A stretch of DNA of 53,042 bases, from the NCBI RefSeq assembly GCF_900114475.1, contig NZ_FOTE01000029.1, positions 1 to 53,042 of the forward strand, given 5' to 3'. The DNA comes from Paenibacillus sp. 1_12. Its GTDB lineage: Bacteria; Bacillota; Bacilli; Paenibacillales; NBRC-103111. Position 1 is the first letter of the stretch. Each line of letters opens with the position of its first letter. Made by a program: the position numbers and the translations under genes. The notes beneath the pieces are model-generated. The model saw only the letters and a list, made by a program, of their open reading frames with translations, did no database searches and was not told where the DNA came from. Positions 17,486-25,811 of the stretch are shown in pieces.

Positions 17486-18580
17486 TTATTTCTTAACGTT
17501 CTTGTACACATCTTCTTTCTTATGGAAGCCGTCTGCGATGACAGTTGAATCCACGTTATCTTTGTTCACCGCTATCGGATCCAATAGAATGGAAGGTACG
17601 TCGATCTTGGCGTTATTCACTTTTTTCGGAGCATCTACCTTTTCGCCTTTTGCCATTTTGACAGCGATAGTAGCCGCTTCATCCGCCAGCTTCTTCAGCG
17701 GTTTATACACGGTCATTAATTGCGTGCCTTCAACGATACGCTGCATGGCAGCAAGCTCCGCGTCTTGACCGGAAACCGGAATCTTACCGGCCAGCTTTTG
17801 CGCTGTCAGCGCTTGAATTACTCCACCTGCGGTGCCGTCATTGGCAGCAACGACAGCATCAATTTCATTTTTGTTCGTCGTCAGCGCATTTTCCATATTG
17901 GCTAACGCGTTGGCTGGGTTCCAATCCTTCGTCCATTGTTCATATACAATCTTGATATCGCCTTTATCCACCAGCGGCTTTAATATGTTCAGCTGCCCTT
18001 TTTTGAACAGATGCGCGTTATTGTCCGTTTCAGAGCCCTCGATCAGCACATACTTGCCTTTCGGCGCTTTTTCCACGATCGCTTTCGCCTGCATCTCACC
18101 GACACGTTCATTATCAAAGGAAATATAGAGGTCCACGTCCGAATTTTTGATCAATCGGTCATAGGATAAAACCTTGATGTTGGCCGCATGCGCTTTTTGT
18201 ACAATCGCTGCTGCTGCTTCTGCGTTATGAGGCACGACAACCAGAATATCAACACCTTGGCTGATCAAGTTCTCTGCTTGTGAGATTTGCTTAGCGTCAT
18301 CACTGTTCGCTGCCTGCACGTTGACCTCTGCTCCAAGCTCTTTGGCTTTGGCTACGAACATATCGCGGTCACGCTGCCACCGCTCTTCCTGCAAAGTGTC
18401 GAGCGACATCCCAATAACAATCTTTTTGTCTTTCTTGTCTGCGGCTGGAGCTGTAGCGGCAGGCTTCGAAGCTCCTCCTGCTGCTGCCGGTTTGGTTTCC
18501 CCAGTCGTACATGCCGTTAACGCTACGGTAAAAGTCAATGCTAACCCTACGATTCCGCTCTTTTTCAGCCATTTGTTCAT
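17486..18580 (-). CDS. xylF: sugar-binding lipoprotein, XylF-type
   Basis: 364 residues. Signal peptide with lipobox LTAC, then an Ala/Pro/Lys linker (about 28-52) and a periplasmic-binding-protein type I fold: KIVIGMSLDTLQEERWQRDR, then VDILVVVPHNAEAAAAIVQKA and DAVVAANDGTAGG. These segments are close to those of D-xylose-binding XylF (MSLDDLRLERWQKDR-like), so xylose is the likely ligand though not proven. ATG 18580 has GGAGAGG upstream; a TTG lies one codon earlier. It would be anchored outside the membrane and deliver sugar to the XylGH-type channel. Expression is probably controlled by the YesN-type regulator encoded immediately upstream. Confidence 0.88.
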   Translation of the reverse strand: MNKWLKKSGIVGLALTFTVALTACTTGETKPAAAGGASKPAATAPAADKKDKKIVIGMSLDTLQEERWQRDRDMFVAKAKELGAEVNVQAANSDDAKQISQAENLISQGVDILVVVPHNAEAAAAIVQKAHAANIKVLSYDRLIKNSDVDLYISFDNERVGEMQAKAIVEKAPKGKYVLIEGSETDNNAHLFKKGQLNILKPLVDKGDIKIVYEQWTKDWNPANALANMENALTTNKNEIDAVVAANDGTAGGVIQALTAQKLAGKIPVSGQDAELAAMQRIVEGTQLMTVYKPLKKLADEAATIAVKMAKGEKVDAPKKVNNAKIDVPSILLDPIAVNKDNVDSTVIADGFHKKEDVYKNVKK

Positions 18581-18653
18581 CAATTCGAACCTCTCCCTTT
18601 AAATTCTTTTTGAACATACTCTCATTCTTGCTTACAACTTGAATTTATCATGG

Positions 18654-18667
18654 GGAGAGCGCTTTCA
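18654..18667. promoter_or_regulatory. cre-like catabolite repression site
   Basis: GGAGAGCGCTTTCA on the plus strand, i.e. TGAAAGCGCTCTCC on the minus strand. It matches the CcpA operator pattern TGWAANCGNTNWCA except at the last base. It lies 75 bases upstream of the xylF-type start, as expected for carbon catabolite control. Confidence 0.65.
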
Positions 18668-18685
18668 GTTGAGTCATTATCTGCA

Positions 18686-20287
18686 CTATCTTGTTATCTC
18701 CTTCACTTTTTTAAACGGGGTTGCGGAGCGGTGCCGCGTTAACAAATCTTTCCGATATTCGGTTGGCGATTGGCCTACGGTTCTTTTAAATACCCGGCTG
18801 AAGTAATTGGGATCGTGGTAACCTACCTCATAGGCAATCTCCTTCAAGCTCTTCCCTTCATCGGACATGAACTCCTTAGCCTTCTCGATTCGGCACTCCG
18901 TCAGAAAATCCACATAGTTCGTTCCGAAGGTTTCCTTAAACAACCGACTGACATAAAATGGACTAATCTGGACATGCTCAGCAATCAAATCAAGCGATAT
19001 TTCCCGCTGTGCGTTGTGGATAATAAATGCTTTCACCTTGAGCATCAAGTCAGGCTCCACCTGCGCCTGCATCTCCTTGACGGATCGCACGATTCCCTCC
19101 ACAATACGAAGCAGCTCCGACCTGAGCTGGGCATAACCCGAGATTTGAAAGGCATAATAAGGCTTTTCCGTCCTGGCACCAAGCTCCTCGATAAATCGGG
19201 ATAAGATTAAGAGCAGGTCTTGAACCCGCTGCTGCGCTTCAACCAATCGGAAACCCTCTGCCTCAAAGCCGTTCACCCACTGCTGCAGCAGCATATTCAC
19301 CTCTTGCCACTGTCCCCGACGCGCTTGCTCAAGCACCTTCTTTTCGGTTTCGGATGTTCGCAGTACCGACTGATTCTCCTCCTGCAGCAGGTCAGAGTAA
19401 TGCCGGTAATGGGTCGGAATGGACAAATCCGTAGAAGCCAAGAGGGCCTCATGATACGATTGCCGAATGTCATGAGTGTCATCAGAGCAGCTGCCAATGC
19501 CGATAAATACGCGTACGCCACGAAAGCAGCTAACGTAATTAAGTAATTTGCGAATGAGCGATGTGCTTTGCGCGCGATACGACTGCTGCAAATCGGCCAA
19601 AACGATAATCGGCATTTGGTTAAAGCTGAGCTTTCCTACCCATCCGTGTGATGTGGTTCGGAAATACTCGGTCAGCGACTTATATACGGCAGGCAAGCTT
19701 GCTGCATCTCCTTCCGTCTGAATCGTACAGACCATGACAAAGGCAGGACCCTGCTCTCTCCATTCCAGTAATTCCAGCATTTCCTGAAGATGCGACTCAT
19801 GAACGCTTTCATATAACAGCTGTGTCACATAATCCGCCTCCAATACGGGCAGAAGTTTATCCAGCTTTTCCACCACACGAAGCTGCCGCTGCCGATTCTC
19901 CCGCTCACCTTCCAGTTCCTTCAACACCTGGCCTACCGTCTCCAAAATAACGGACGATTTGCTTGGCTTCAGCATATAATCACTCACCTGCAAGCGAAGC
20001 GCTTGTTGAGCATAATCAAAGGAATCAAACGCTGTAACCATGATGATCTTCACATCTCGATTCATGCTTCGAATAGCCTGAGCCGCTTCCAAACCGTCCA
20101 TACCTGGCATCTTGATATCTAACAATATCAGATCCGGGCTATACTGCTCCGCCAGCTCTACGGCCATTCTTCCGTGGTGCGCCAAACCGATGATTTCGAT
20201 ACCGCTCAGTCCTTTGCTTAAAATACGAGCCAACGCTTCACGTTCGAGTTCCTCATCGTCCGCAATCAATATTTTTAATAAAGTCAT
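18686..20287 (-). CDS. YesN/AraC-type response regulator
   Basis: 533 residues. Receiver domain about 4-125 with acidic pocket DDEE (10-13), phosphoacceptor Asp57 (LILLDIKMPGMDG) and a conserved Lys (MLKPSK). A long central region of unknown fold (about 150-420) follows, then two AraC helix-turn-helix motifs (ISLDLIAEHVQISPFYVSRL and LKEIAYEVGYHDPNYFSRVF). The start codon overlaps the kinase stop (ATGA), so the two are cotranslated. It would bind DNA upstream of xylF. In Clostridium beijerinckii a XylFII-LytS/YesN set controls xylFGH, the same order of functions as here. Confidence 0.9.
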   Translation of the reverse strand: MTLLKILIADDEELEREALARILSKGLSGIEIIGLAHHGRMAVELAEQYSPDLILLDIKMPGMDGLEAAQAIRSMNRDVKIIMVTAFDSFDYAQQALRLQVSDYMLKPSKSSVILETVGQVLKELEGERENRQRQLRVVEKLDKLLPVLEADYVTQLLYESVHESHLQEMLELLEWREQGPAFVMVCTIQTEGDAASLPAVYKSLTEYFRTTSHGWVGKLSFNQMPIIVLADLQQSYRAQSTSLIRKLLNYVSCFRGVRVFIGIGSCSDDTHDIRQSYHEALLASTDLSIPTHYRHYSDLLQEENQSVLRTSETEKKVLEQARRGQWQEVNMLLQQWVNGFEAEGFRLVEAQQRVQDLLLILSRFIEELGARTEKPYYAFQISGYAQLRSELLRIVEGIVRSVKEMQAQVEPDLMLKVKAFIIHNAQREISLDLIAEHVQISPFYVSRLFKETFGTNYVDFLTECRIEKAKEFMSDEGKSLKEIAYEVGYHDPNYFSRVFKRTVGQSPTEYRKDLLTRHRSATPFKKVKEITR

Positions 20288-21741
20288 CCTATATTTCCTC
20301 CTTGTTGCGGCAATATCAACCGAATGACAGTGCCGTTGTCCGTATCACTGCGAATTTGAACAATATCGTCCGCACCAAAGTACAATTGAAGACGCCGAAT
20401 CACATTGGGAATGCCGATTCCGGTGGTCGTCCCAACCGTAACAGATTCCTCCGGTTCATGATCCCGAGGATGAAAAAAAGCATGGATCTGCTCCTCCTTC
20501 ATACCGCCACCATCGTCGGCAATTTCAATGATGACTTGTTCTTCTTGTCTAGTGACCTCAATTCGGATAGTGCCTCCTTGCTCAAGTGGTTCAATGGCAT
20601 GGATGATCGCATTTTCAACAAAAGGCTGGAGGGTCATGCAGGGAATAGGTACGGTAAAACAAGACTCATCGAGCTTCAGCTCATACCCCACTCTGGATCC
20701 GAATCGGGCTTTCTGTATGATCAGGTACTCTTGAATGACATGCAGTTCCTCCCTTAACGTCACCATACCTTTCAAGCTTCGCAGGTTGTAACGCAGAAGA
20801 CCGGATACGCTTGCAATGAGCTCGCTCGTTTCCTCTGCACCTTCCAAATAAGCTTTTTTTGCCAGCATGTTCAGCGTATTGAATAAAAAATGGGGATTGA
20901 TTTGATTTTGCAAGCTACGAAGCTCGCTTTCCTTCAACAATAATTTATGGTCCCGCAAATCCTTTTCCAGCTGTGCTTTTATACTCATTTCCTCAATCAA
21001 ATTTTTGATACTGATCCTCATCCGATTCATCGTCAAAGTAAGTAAGGACAATTCGTCCCTACCTTTGATTTCAATAGGCTTGTCAAAATTGCCCGCAGAT
21101 ATTTCCCGGGCTGCGGCCGCTAATGTTCGAACTGGACGGGTAATGCTGCCTACAAACTGATACGAAAACAGAAATAGCAGCGCCGAGGCCAGACCTAAGC
21201 TCCAAAACCCAAGCTTTCGTAAATCCGCGCTCTGCCGAATCATACGCACATAAAAATCGTTATAGGTAGTCAGCTCCTGATTAAGCAAAGAAAGCATTTC
21301 CTCATGAACAAATTTGTTGATTTGGATCGCTTCCTCCAGCCTTGTGAGTGCCGAGTTCTTCTCCTGACGCTCCGTATCTTTGGCTGAGAGCTTCATCGTC
21401 TCGACCAAGCTTGCAATCATATTTTTGAAATTAAGCAAGGTCGTCTTGTTACCTGGATTGATGAGTGCGGGCAGCTCGGCGTAATTTCTTTCAAGTTTTT
21501 CAACAGCATACGCAAATCGGGCTTCTGTTTCCGTTCGCGGGTTAGTTGTATACCCATTTAGCTGTTTGACCGCTTCCGTGCTTAAGTTCGTCAGCTCGTT
21601 CATCGCCATATATCGCTGAAGAATCGAATTATAGGTTTCAATCGTCAGCTGGTGCTGATTGTTGAGAAACAGCCACAGTCCGGCCATAAATACTAAAATA
21701 ATGACCGTAAGCATGATCATTTTACTTTGCAATGTTTTCAT
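20284..21741 (-). CDS. LytS/YesM-type sensor histidine kinase
   Basis: 485 residues. Two membrane helices (about 9-27 and 175-197) enclose an extracytoplasmic helical region of about 150 residues; then HAMP (about 200-255), a His_kinase domain with the phosphorylation site INPHFLFNTLN (His about 284) and an HATPase domain (QPFVENAIIHAI; DDGGGM). ATG 21741 has GAGGAG 7 bases upstream, while the GTG 5 codons earlier has none. It overlaps the anchored binding-protein gene by 20 bases and the regulator gene by 4. It likely receives the sugar signal from the anchored binding protein rather than binding sugar itself. Confidence 0.88.
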   Translation of the reverse strand: MKTLQSKMIMLTVIILVFMAGLWLFLNNQHQLTIETYNSILQRYMAMNELTNLSTEAVKQLNGYTTNPRTETEARFAYAVEKLERNYAELPALINPGNKTTLLNFKNMIASLVETMKLSAKDTERQEKNSALTRLEEAIQINKFVHEEMLSLLNQELTTYNDFYVRMIRQSADLRKLGFWSLGLASALLFLFSYQFVGSITRPVRTLAAAAREISAGNFDKPIEIKGRDELSLLTLTMNRMRISIKNLIEEMSIKAQLEKDLRDHKLLLKESELRSLQNQINPHFLFNTLNMLAKKAYLEGAEETSELIASVSGLLRYNLRSLKGMVTLREELHVIQEYLIIQKARFGSRVGYELKLDESCFTVPIPCMTLQPFVENAIIHAIEPLEQGGTIRIEVTRQEEQVIIEIADDGGGMKEEQIHAFFHPRDHEPEESVTVGTTTGIGIPNVIRRLQLYFGADDIVQIRSDTDNGTVIRLILPQQGGNIG

Positions 21742-22714
21742 GCAGGAACTCCTCACTCGTATACAGCCGATTGGTCACATAATGGTATGGCTCCAGCGGC
21801 AGGGTTTTCCCACGCAGCCATTCCAACGCAAGCATCACGCTGGTTTGTCCAACATCGCCGTCATCGTGCAGCATAATGCCGTCAATCTTGTTCGATGCGA
21901 TCAAATGCATAATTTCCGGTGAATCATCAAAAGCAGCGACAAAATAATCCTGGATCCTATCGCGACTAGTAATCGCTTGTACGGAACCGATCACGGACTC
22001 CGAGCTTAATCCCATTATCGCCCGGAAATGCTCGCCATCATTTAACAAGTCGTTAGTTCGTCGATAAGACCCGTCACGGGAGTCTCCTTCAAATTGCGCC
22101 TGTACTACACGAATGGCAGGATATTGGGTTAGCGCCTGTACAATTCCCTTCAAGCGTTCGATTTGGTAGTTGTTCCCCTTGCTGTCGTACAGAATGCTGA
22201 CGGCTCCCTCATAATGAACCGCCTTCGCGACCGTTTCGGCCATCTGATTTCCTTCGATAAAATGGTCTGCACCGACATACACTTTTCTCAAGCTCGCAGG
22301 TGAGTCCGTAAACACAGTAACAACCCCAATTCCCAGCGCGGAAGCCTTGTTCACGATTTGAACAAACCGTGGGCTGTCCATCCCCTGTACGATCATGACG
22401 TCGACCCTGGCTGCAATCCCGACCTCCATCTGCTTCATAATTTCATCCTCATTTGGCCTTACAGCATTACGAAATTGGATCGACGCCCCTTGCTTCTGCG
22501 CTTCTTTCACTGCTCTTTCCTGAACACGGCCCCCGTAGGGTGCATTCTGCTCAGTGGCGATAAACATTAACCTGTATTTGGCATCAGGGACGGCTTCACT
22601 TTGAAATTCATAGGTCTGGTTGGCCCTATAAAATTGATAGGCATAATACATCGTAAAAACCAACGTTATAATGATACAAGTGATGCTTAAGGAAAAACCG
22701 AGCCATTTTCGCAC
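21722..22714 (-). CDS. membrane-anchored sugar-binding sensor, XylFII-like
   Basis: 330 residues from GTG 22714, chosen because AGGAGG lies 7 bases upstream. A single amino-terminal membrane helix (about 5-25) has no cleavage site or lipobox, so the protein is tethered. The rest is a type I periplasmic-binding fold (YRLMFIATEQNAPYGGRVQE ... VDVMIVQGMDSPRFVQIVNK ... FVAAFDDSPEIMHLI). Coupled directly to a LytS-type kinase and YesN-type regulator, it matches the ligand-sensing subunit of the three-component XylFII-LytS-YesN system. The ligand (xylose or another sugar) is inferred from the adjacent transporter. Confidence 0.82.
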   Translation of the reverse strand: MRKWLGFSLSITCIIITLVFTMYYAYQFYRANQTYEFQSEAVPDAKYRLMFIATEQNAPYGGRVQERAVKEAQKQGASIQFRNAVRPNEDEIMKQMEVGIAARVDVMIVQGMDSPRFVQIVNKASALGIGVVTVFTDSPASLRKVYVGADHFIEGNQMAETVAKAVHYEGAVSILYDSKGNNYQIERLKGIVQALTQYPAIRVVQAQFEGDSRDGSYRRTNDLLNDGEHFRAIMGLSSESVIGSVQAITSRDRIQDYFVAAFDDSPEIMHLIASNKIDGIMLHDDGDVGQTSVMLALEWLRGKTLPLEPYHYVTNRLYTSEEFLHENIAK

Positions 22715-22819
22715 ATAGCAGCCTCCTATTAATTCCATGTATTACTAAATATAGTGTATGTAAGGTAGATTGGGAAGAATGAAAAATGTATGGAATAAAA
22801 GGAGGGGTATGTTACACTT

Positions 22820-22888
22820 CTATATAAGAAGATGAACTAAACTTGATGTCTGCAAGGAGGCGCTGCGTGTTTCTTTGGTCATTTCATC
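22820..22888 (+). mobile_element. MITE-like element, copy C (internally deleted)
   Basis: About 69 bp. The left end CTATATAAGAAGATGAAC and right end GTTTCTTTGGTCATTTCATC match the ends of copy A with some decay, and GCAAGGAGGCGCTGC matches its left interior; most of the middle is missing. It lies just upstream of the phosphotransferase gene and may contribute to its leader. Confidence 0.7.
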
Positions 22889-22909
22889 CAAAACTTAGGA
22901 GGTTAGTCA

Positions 22910-23638
22910 ATGAAAAGAACGCAAGTTTCCTTTGATATTGAAACGGTACCTATGCCCATTCAACCCTACTTAAAACATGCAACTATGTATAACAGCAGTT
23001 GTTCCGAGCTTGCAGCGACTTTTCTAGTAGAAGGGGCGGATCGTGCGTTTCTCAAGATAAGTAAAAGAGGCAGCCTTGAGCGAGAATACAGAATGACACA
23101 ATTTCTAAGCAGCCACAATCTTGCACCAAACGTGATAGCCTATGAATCCGATTTGGAGCATGATTACTTATTCTCCGAAGCCGTAACGGGTGAAGACGGA
23201 GTATCAGGTCTACATATTGAAAATCCCTATATATTAGCTTCTGTATTTGGTGAATATTTGAGCATGCTGCATTCGCTTTCTACAGAGGGCTGCCCCTATA
23301 AGAACCGGACTGCCGAACTATTAAATGAAGCCAGCAATAAAGGGATCAACCCTCTCGTGAATGGGTCCACTTATTCAGCATTCGACGATGTCATTATTCA
23401 TGGGGATTACTGCTTACCTAATATCATCATGGACCATTTTTCGTTCAAAGGGTTTATTGATTTAGGAGAGGGTGGAATAGGTGATAGGCATTACGATATA
23501 TATTGGGGAATATGGACGCTTAACTTTAACTTAAAAACGGACACTTATACAAATTTATTTATGGATGCTTATGGGAAAAATGCTATTGATAAAGACAGAT
23601 TGAGCTATTTTACACAGCTGATTGAGCAGTCAAATTAA
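22910..23638 (+). CDS. aminoglycoside phosphotransferase-like kinase
   Basis: 242 residues. Catalytic loop HGDYCLPN (His164-Asp166, Asn171) and the metal-binding motif IDLGEGGIGD (Asp184) match the APH(3') type, as do the first residues with a possible nucleotide-binding strand (FLKISKRGSLEREYRM). It is some 20 residues shorter than APH(3') enzymes. AGGAGG precedes the ATG. It would phosphorylate an aminoglycoside or another hydroxylated small molecule; whether it gives resistance cannot be said. An inverted-repeat element lies directly upstream. Confidence 0.82.
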   Translation: MKRTQVSFDIETVPMPIQPYLKHATMYNSSCSELAATFLVEGADRAFLKISKRGSLEREYRMTQFLSSHNLAPNVIAYESDLEHDYLFSEAVTGEDGVSGLHIENPYILASVFGEYLSMLHSLSTEGCPYKNRTAELLNEASNKGINPLVNGSTYSAFDDVIIHGDYCLPNIIMDHFSFKGFIDLGEGGIGDRHYDIYWGIWTLNFNLKTDTYTNLFMDAYGKNAIDKDRLSYFTQLIEQSN

Positions 23639-23677
23639 GTTCAGAGGCTGTCCTTTTGTGCGATCAGTCCTTCATTG

Positions 23678-24295
23678 TCACGACAAAGTCTCCCACCTCG
23701 CCCACATTTCTTGCGGGTTCAATTCGTAAACCTCGTTTTCCCTATACATGAATTGATGCATAATAAATTCCCTTCTTATCGTTGCAAAATCCTCATGGAA
23801 CCTTTTAATAAAATCATTGATTTCCTTTTCGCTATACTTCCGCCCTTTTTCCAGCTGTGAGACGAGATGTTCCAACACGATTAGTTTTTTCTTAAGCTGA
23901 GCGGGCAGACTTTTCAATTTCCCCTCCGATGTAAAGAAGTTTTTAATGACGGATTCCTTCAAACGCTTATGCTCATCTTGCATATGATCAGTACCTCCTT
24001 GGAATTGAGCTTTTCGGTAAATTAAATCTTCTGTAGCCGTGGCATTATTCTTGATAAAGTAATGATTTAAGGAAAAAAAGATCGTATTTTTATCTCTCCG
24101 CTCGTTAATCAGACTAGCTTCTCGCAGCTTCATAGCATGGTGAGTGATGGTTGCAGGTGTAACGCATAGCTTATTTGCCAAAACTTGACCGTTAAGCTCT
24201 CCGTCAGCGAGCAATATTAAAATCCTTATTCGTGTAGGGTCTGCAAGCGCCTTATGATAATTGACCACCTTATCCAGCTGCATAAGATTTTTCAT
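23678..24295 (-). CDS. ArsR-type regulator with DUF2087 domain
   Basis: 205 residues. Winged helix-turn-helix at about 10-85 (ALADPTRIRILILLADGELN, then LANKLCVTPATITHHAMKLREA), and a carboxy-terminal DUF2087 domain (LKSLPAQLKKKLIVLEHLVSQ ... RREFIMHQFMYRENEVYEL, about 125-195). The combination is common in Bacillota regulators of unknown ligand. Two ATGs are possible (24295 and 24283); GAAAGG abuts the first, so the second may be used. A palindrome upstream (24320-24331) could be its own operator. It converges on the phosphotransferase gene with 39 bases between the stops. Confidence 0.8.
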   Translation of the reverse strand: MKNLMQLDKVVNYHKALADPTRIRILILLADGELNGQVLANKLCVTPATITHHAMKLREASLINERRDKNTIFFSLNHYFIKNNATATEDLIYRKAQFQGGTDHMQDEHKRLKESVIKNFFTSEGKLKSLPAQLKKKLIVLEHLVSQLEKGRKYSEKEINDFIKRFHEDFATIRREFIMHQFMYRENEVYELNPQEMWARWETLS

Positions 24296-24319
24296 CCTTT
24301 CACATTTAATTTAGCATTC

Positions 24320-24331
24320 ATCTAATTAGAT
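24320..24331. promoter_or_regulatory. possible autoregulatory operator
   Basis: Perfect palindrome ATCTAATTAGAT 25 bases upstream of the ArsR-type start, followed by a second half site TAAATTAGAT (24338-24347). Confidence 0.45.
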
Positions 24332-24398
24332 AATTATTAAATTAGATATTACTCCTACAGGAATTATTTGTCAAATATGTTTTATAAAACGCGAAAAG

Positions 24399-24418
24399 CC
24401 CAGTACACATCTACCGGG
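24399..24418 (-). terminator. probable terminator
   Basis: CCCGGTA-gatgtg-TACTGGG (one G-U pair), then CTTTT on the minus strand, past the coiled-coil gene. Confidence 0.5.
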
Positions 24419-24483
24419 CCCTAAAAAAGATTCGCGTTGGTAAGCTTGGACATCACTCTGTGAAGTGGGATTATACGTGCAAT

Positions 24484-24831
24484 TTATTTTTTATCGACTT
24501 GAAGCAGCGATATCGTTTTAACCGAAAACGTATCCTTAATCTTGTCTTCGGTAATAACATTCAGTTTGAGCAGGCTCGCTATCTTGGAGGAATCCGCTTT
24601 GGAGAGCAAGCGCCATACTTCGGGATCAGGAAGCGCTTCGTATAGCTTGTTATCATCGTATTCCTTACGCTCCTGATGTACAATCTTTACCGAATAACCT
24701 CCAACCTCCAGCTTGGACACGCCTTGTTCCGTGCAATGGTTTAATATTTCGCTGCGCAGCTCTGTCAGTTCTAGCTCTATTTCTTTCTGCTTTTGCTTCA
24801 GTTGATAGTATTGCTTTATTTTCTTGTCCAT
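24484..24831 (-). CDS. coiled-coil protein of unknown function
   Basis: 115 residues. The first 40 are a highly charged coiled coil (KIKQYYQLKQKQKEIELELT), followed by a small alpha/beta region (VSKLEVGGYSVKIVHQERKEYDD). ATG 24831 has GAGGAG 10 bases upstream; the GTG three codons earlier overlaps that site. The layout recalls small phage or host proteins with a leucine-zipper amino terminus, but I see no family match. It stands alone with its own terminator. Confidence 0.65.
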   Translation of the reverse strand: MDKKIKQYYQLKQKQKEIELELTELRSEILNHCTEQGVSKLEVGGYSVKIVHQERKEYDDNKLYEALPDPEVWRLLSKADSSKIASLLKLNVITEDKIKDTFSVKTISLLQVDKK

Positions 24832-24919
24832 TGTATTCACGCTCCTCTTTACATATTTATGCTGAGGAAACTGATTTAGGACAAGTTCAAACGGGATGAC
24901 TTATGCTGTATCGCTTGCT

Positions 24920-25072
24920 TCATTTTCTGCCTTTTGTTTCTTTGATTTTTTTGGATTGCTTCTTCACTAATTCCATTTCTTTATTCAATCTATCCATATC
25001 CTTGAACATTTTTTGAATACCTTTATTCTCTAATAGAAATTTGTAACCATACTTCAACAAATTCATATTCAT
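24920..25072 (-). CDS. short Lys-rich helical protein (uncertain)
   Basis: 50 residues from ATG 25072 (MNMNLLKYGYKFLLENKGIQ, then a heptad-like KMFKDMDRLNKEMELVKKQS and a basic tail). A longer frame reaches 25207, but its first 40 residues look non-coding. GAGAGG lies about 12 bases upstream, so translation is possible. No family recognised. Confidence 0.4.
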   Translation of the reverse strand: MNMNLLKYGYKFLLENKGIQKMFKDMDRLNKEMELVKKQSKKIKETKGRK

Positions 25073-25284
25073 GAAAACATCCATCCTCTCATCGATCCTT
25101 TTAATCAATATACGTGAGGACAAATCATCCTGCTTCCGCGTATGCAGGGAAAACAAAATTTGGATCGGTATGCTATGTAAATGTGAAAACACCAAAAAGC
25201 CAAGCATCGCTGCAGCTTGACTTTGTAAGTGTCTATTATCATGCGAGTAAAAAGCGAATCGGCTTCTTTCATTCAGCTTGATTC

Positions 25285-25581
25285 TTATGCTTCCGATTTA
25301 CCTTCATATTCCTTAGTCGCTGAATCCAGCATGGATTTCCAATTCGCAAAATCCGTTTCTCTTACAACATGCCGATCAAAAAGTTCGTCATGAATATTAT
25401 TAATATCTTCATGTGTCTTTACTTGAAAGTTGCCTTTCTCTAAAAACTCTTCAAAACTCTTGAAGCTGGAATGCTTGCTCATGAACGATTCATTAAACAA
25501 CTTCTCTAATGATACATGGTTCGGGTCTTCTTGAATCGTTTTCTGGCCTTGTAAATCCTTCAGCAGATCTTCAAATGACAT
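25285..25581 (-). CDS. small acidic hypothetical protein
   Basis: 98 residues, acidic and helical (MSFEDLLKDLQGQKTIQEDP, 'FKSFEEFLEKGNFQVKTHED'), without membrane segment or cysteine. The ribosome site is weak (AAAGG close to the ATG). Codon use is coding-like and no better frame covers the region. Function unknown. Confidence 0.6.
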   Translation of the reverse strand: MSFEDLLKDLQGQKTIQEDPNHVSLEKLFNESFMSKHSSFKSFEEFLEKGNFQVKTHEDINNIHDELFDRHVVRETDFANWKSMLDSATKEYEGKSEA

Positions 25582-25649
25582 TGCCTTTTGCTTTCTCAGA
25601 ATACCACCCCTAAATCTGTTTTATCGATTCCAGCTACCGTGTAGATAGC

Positions 25650-25718
25650 AGAATCGTTCCAATACATCGTAATACATAAGGATAACACAAGTGAGTATAA
25701 AAAATGAAGCGAGAATTT
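25650..25718. repeat. dispersed repeat, copy 1
   Basis: A stretch of about 70 bases around TAAGGATAACACAA that recurs at 28825-28892 with about three-quarters identity (CGTAAYACRTAAGGATAACA in both). No gene overlaps it. Confidence 0.5.
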
Positions 25719-25811
25719 ACCAGCTCCATCCATAGATGGCTCATACACTTTAATAATCAGCTCATTTTTTTGGAAATATTACTATTTTACCATTGAAGGG
25801 TCAAAATAATG

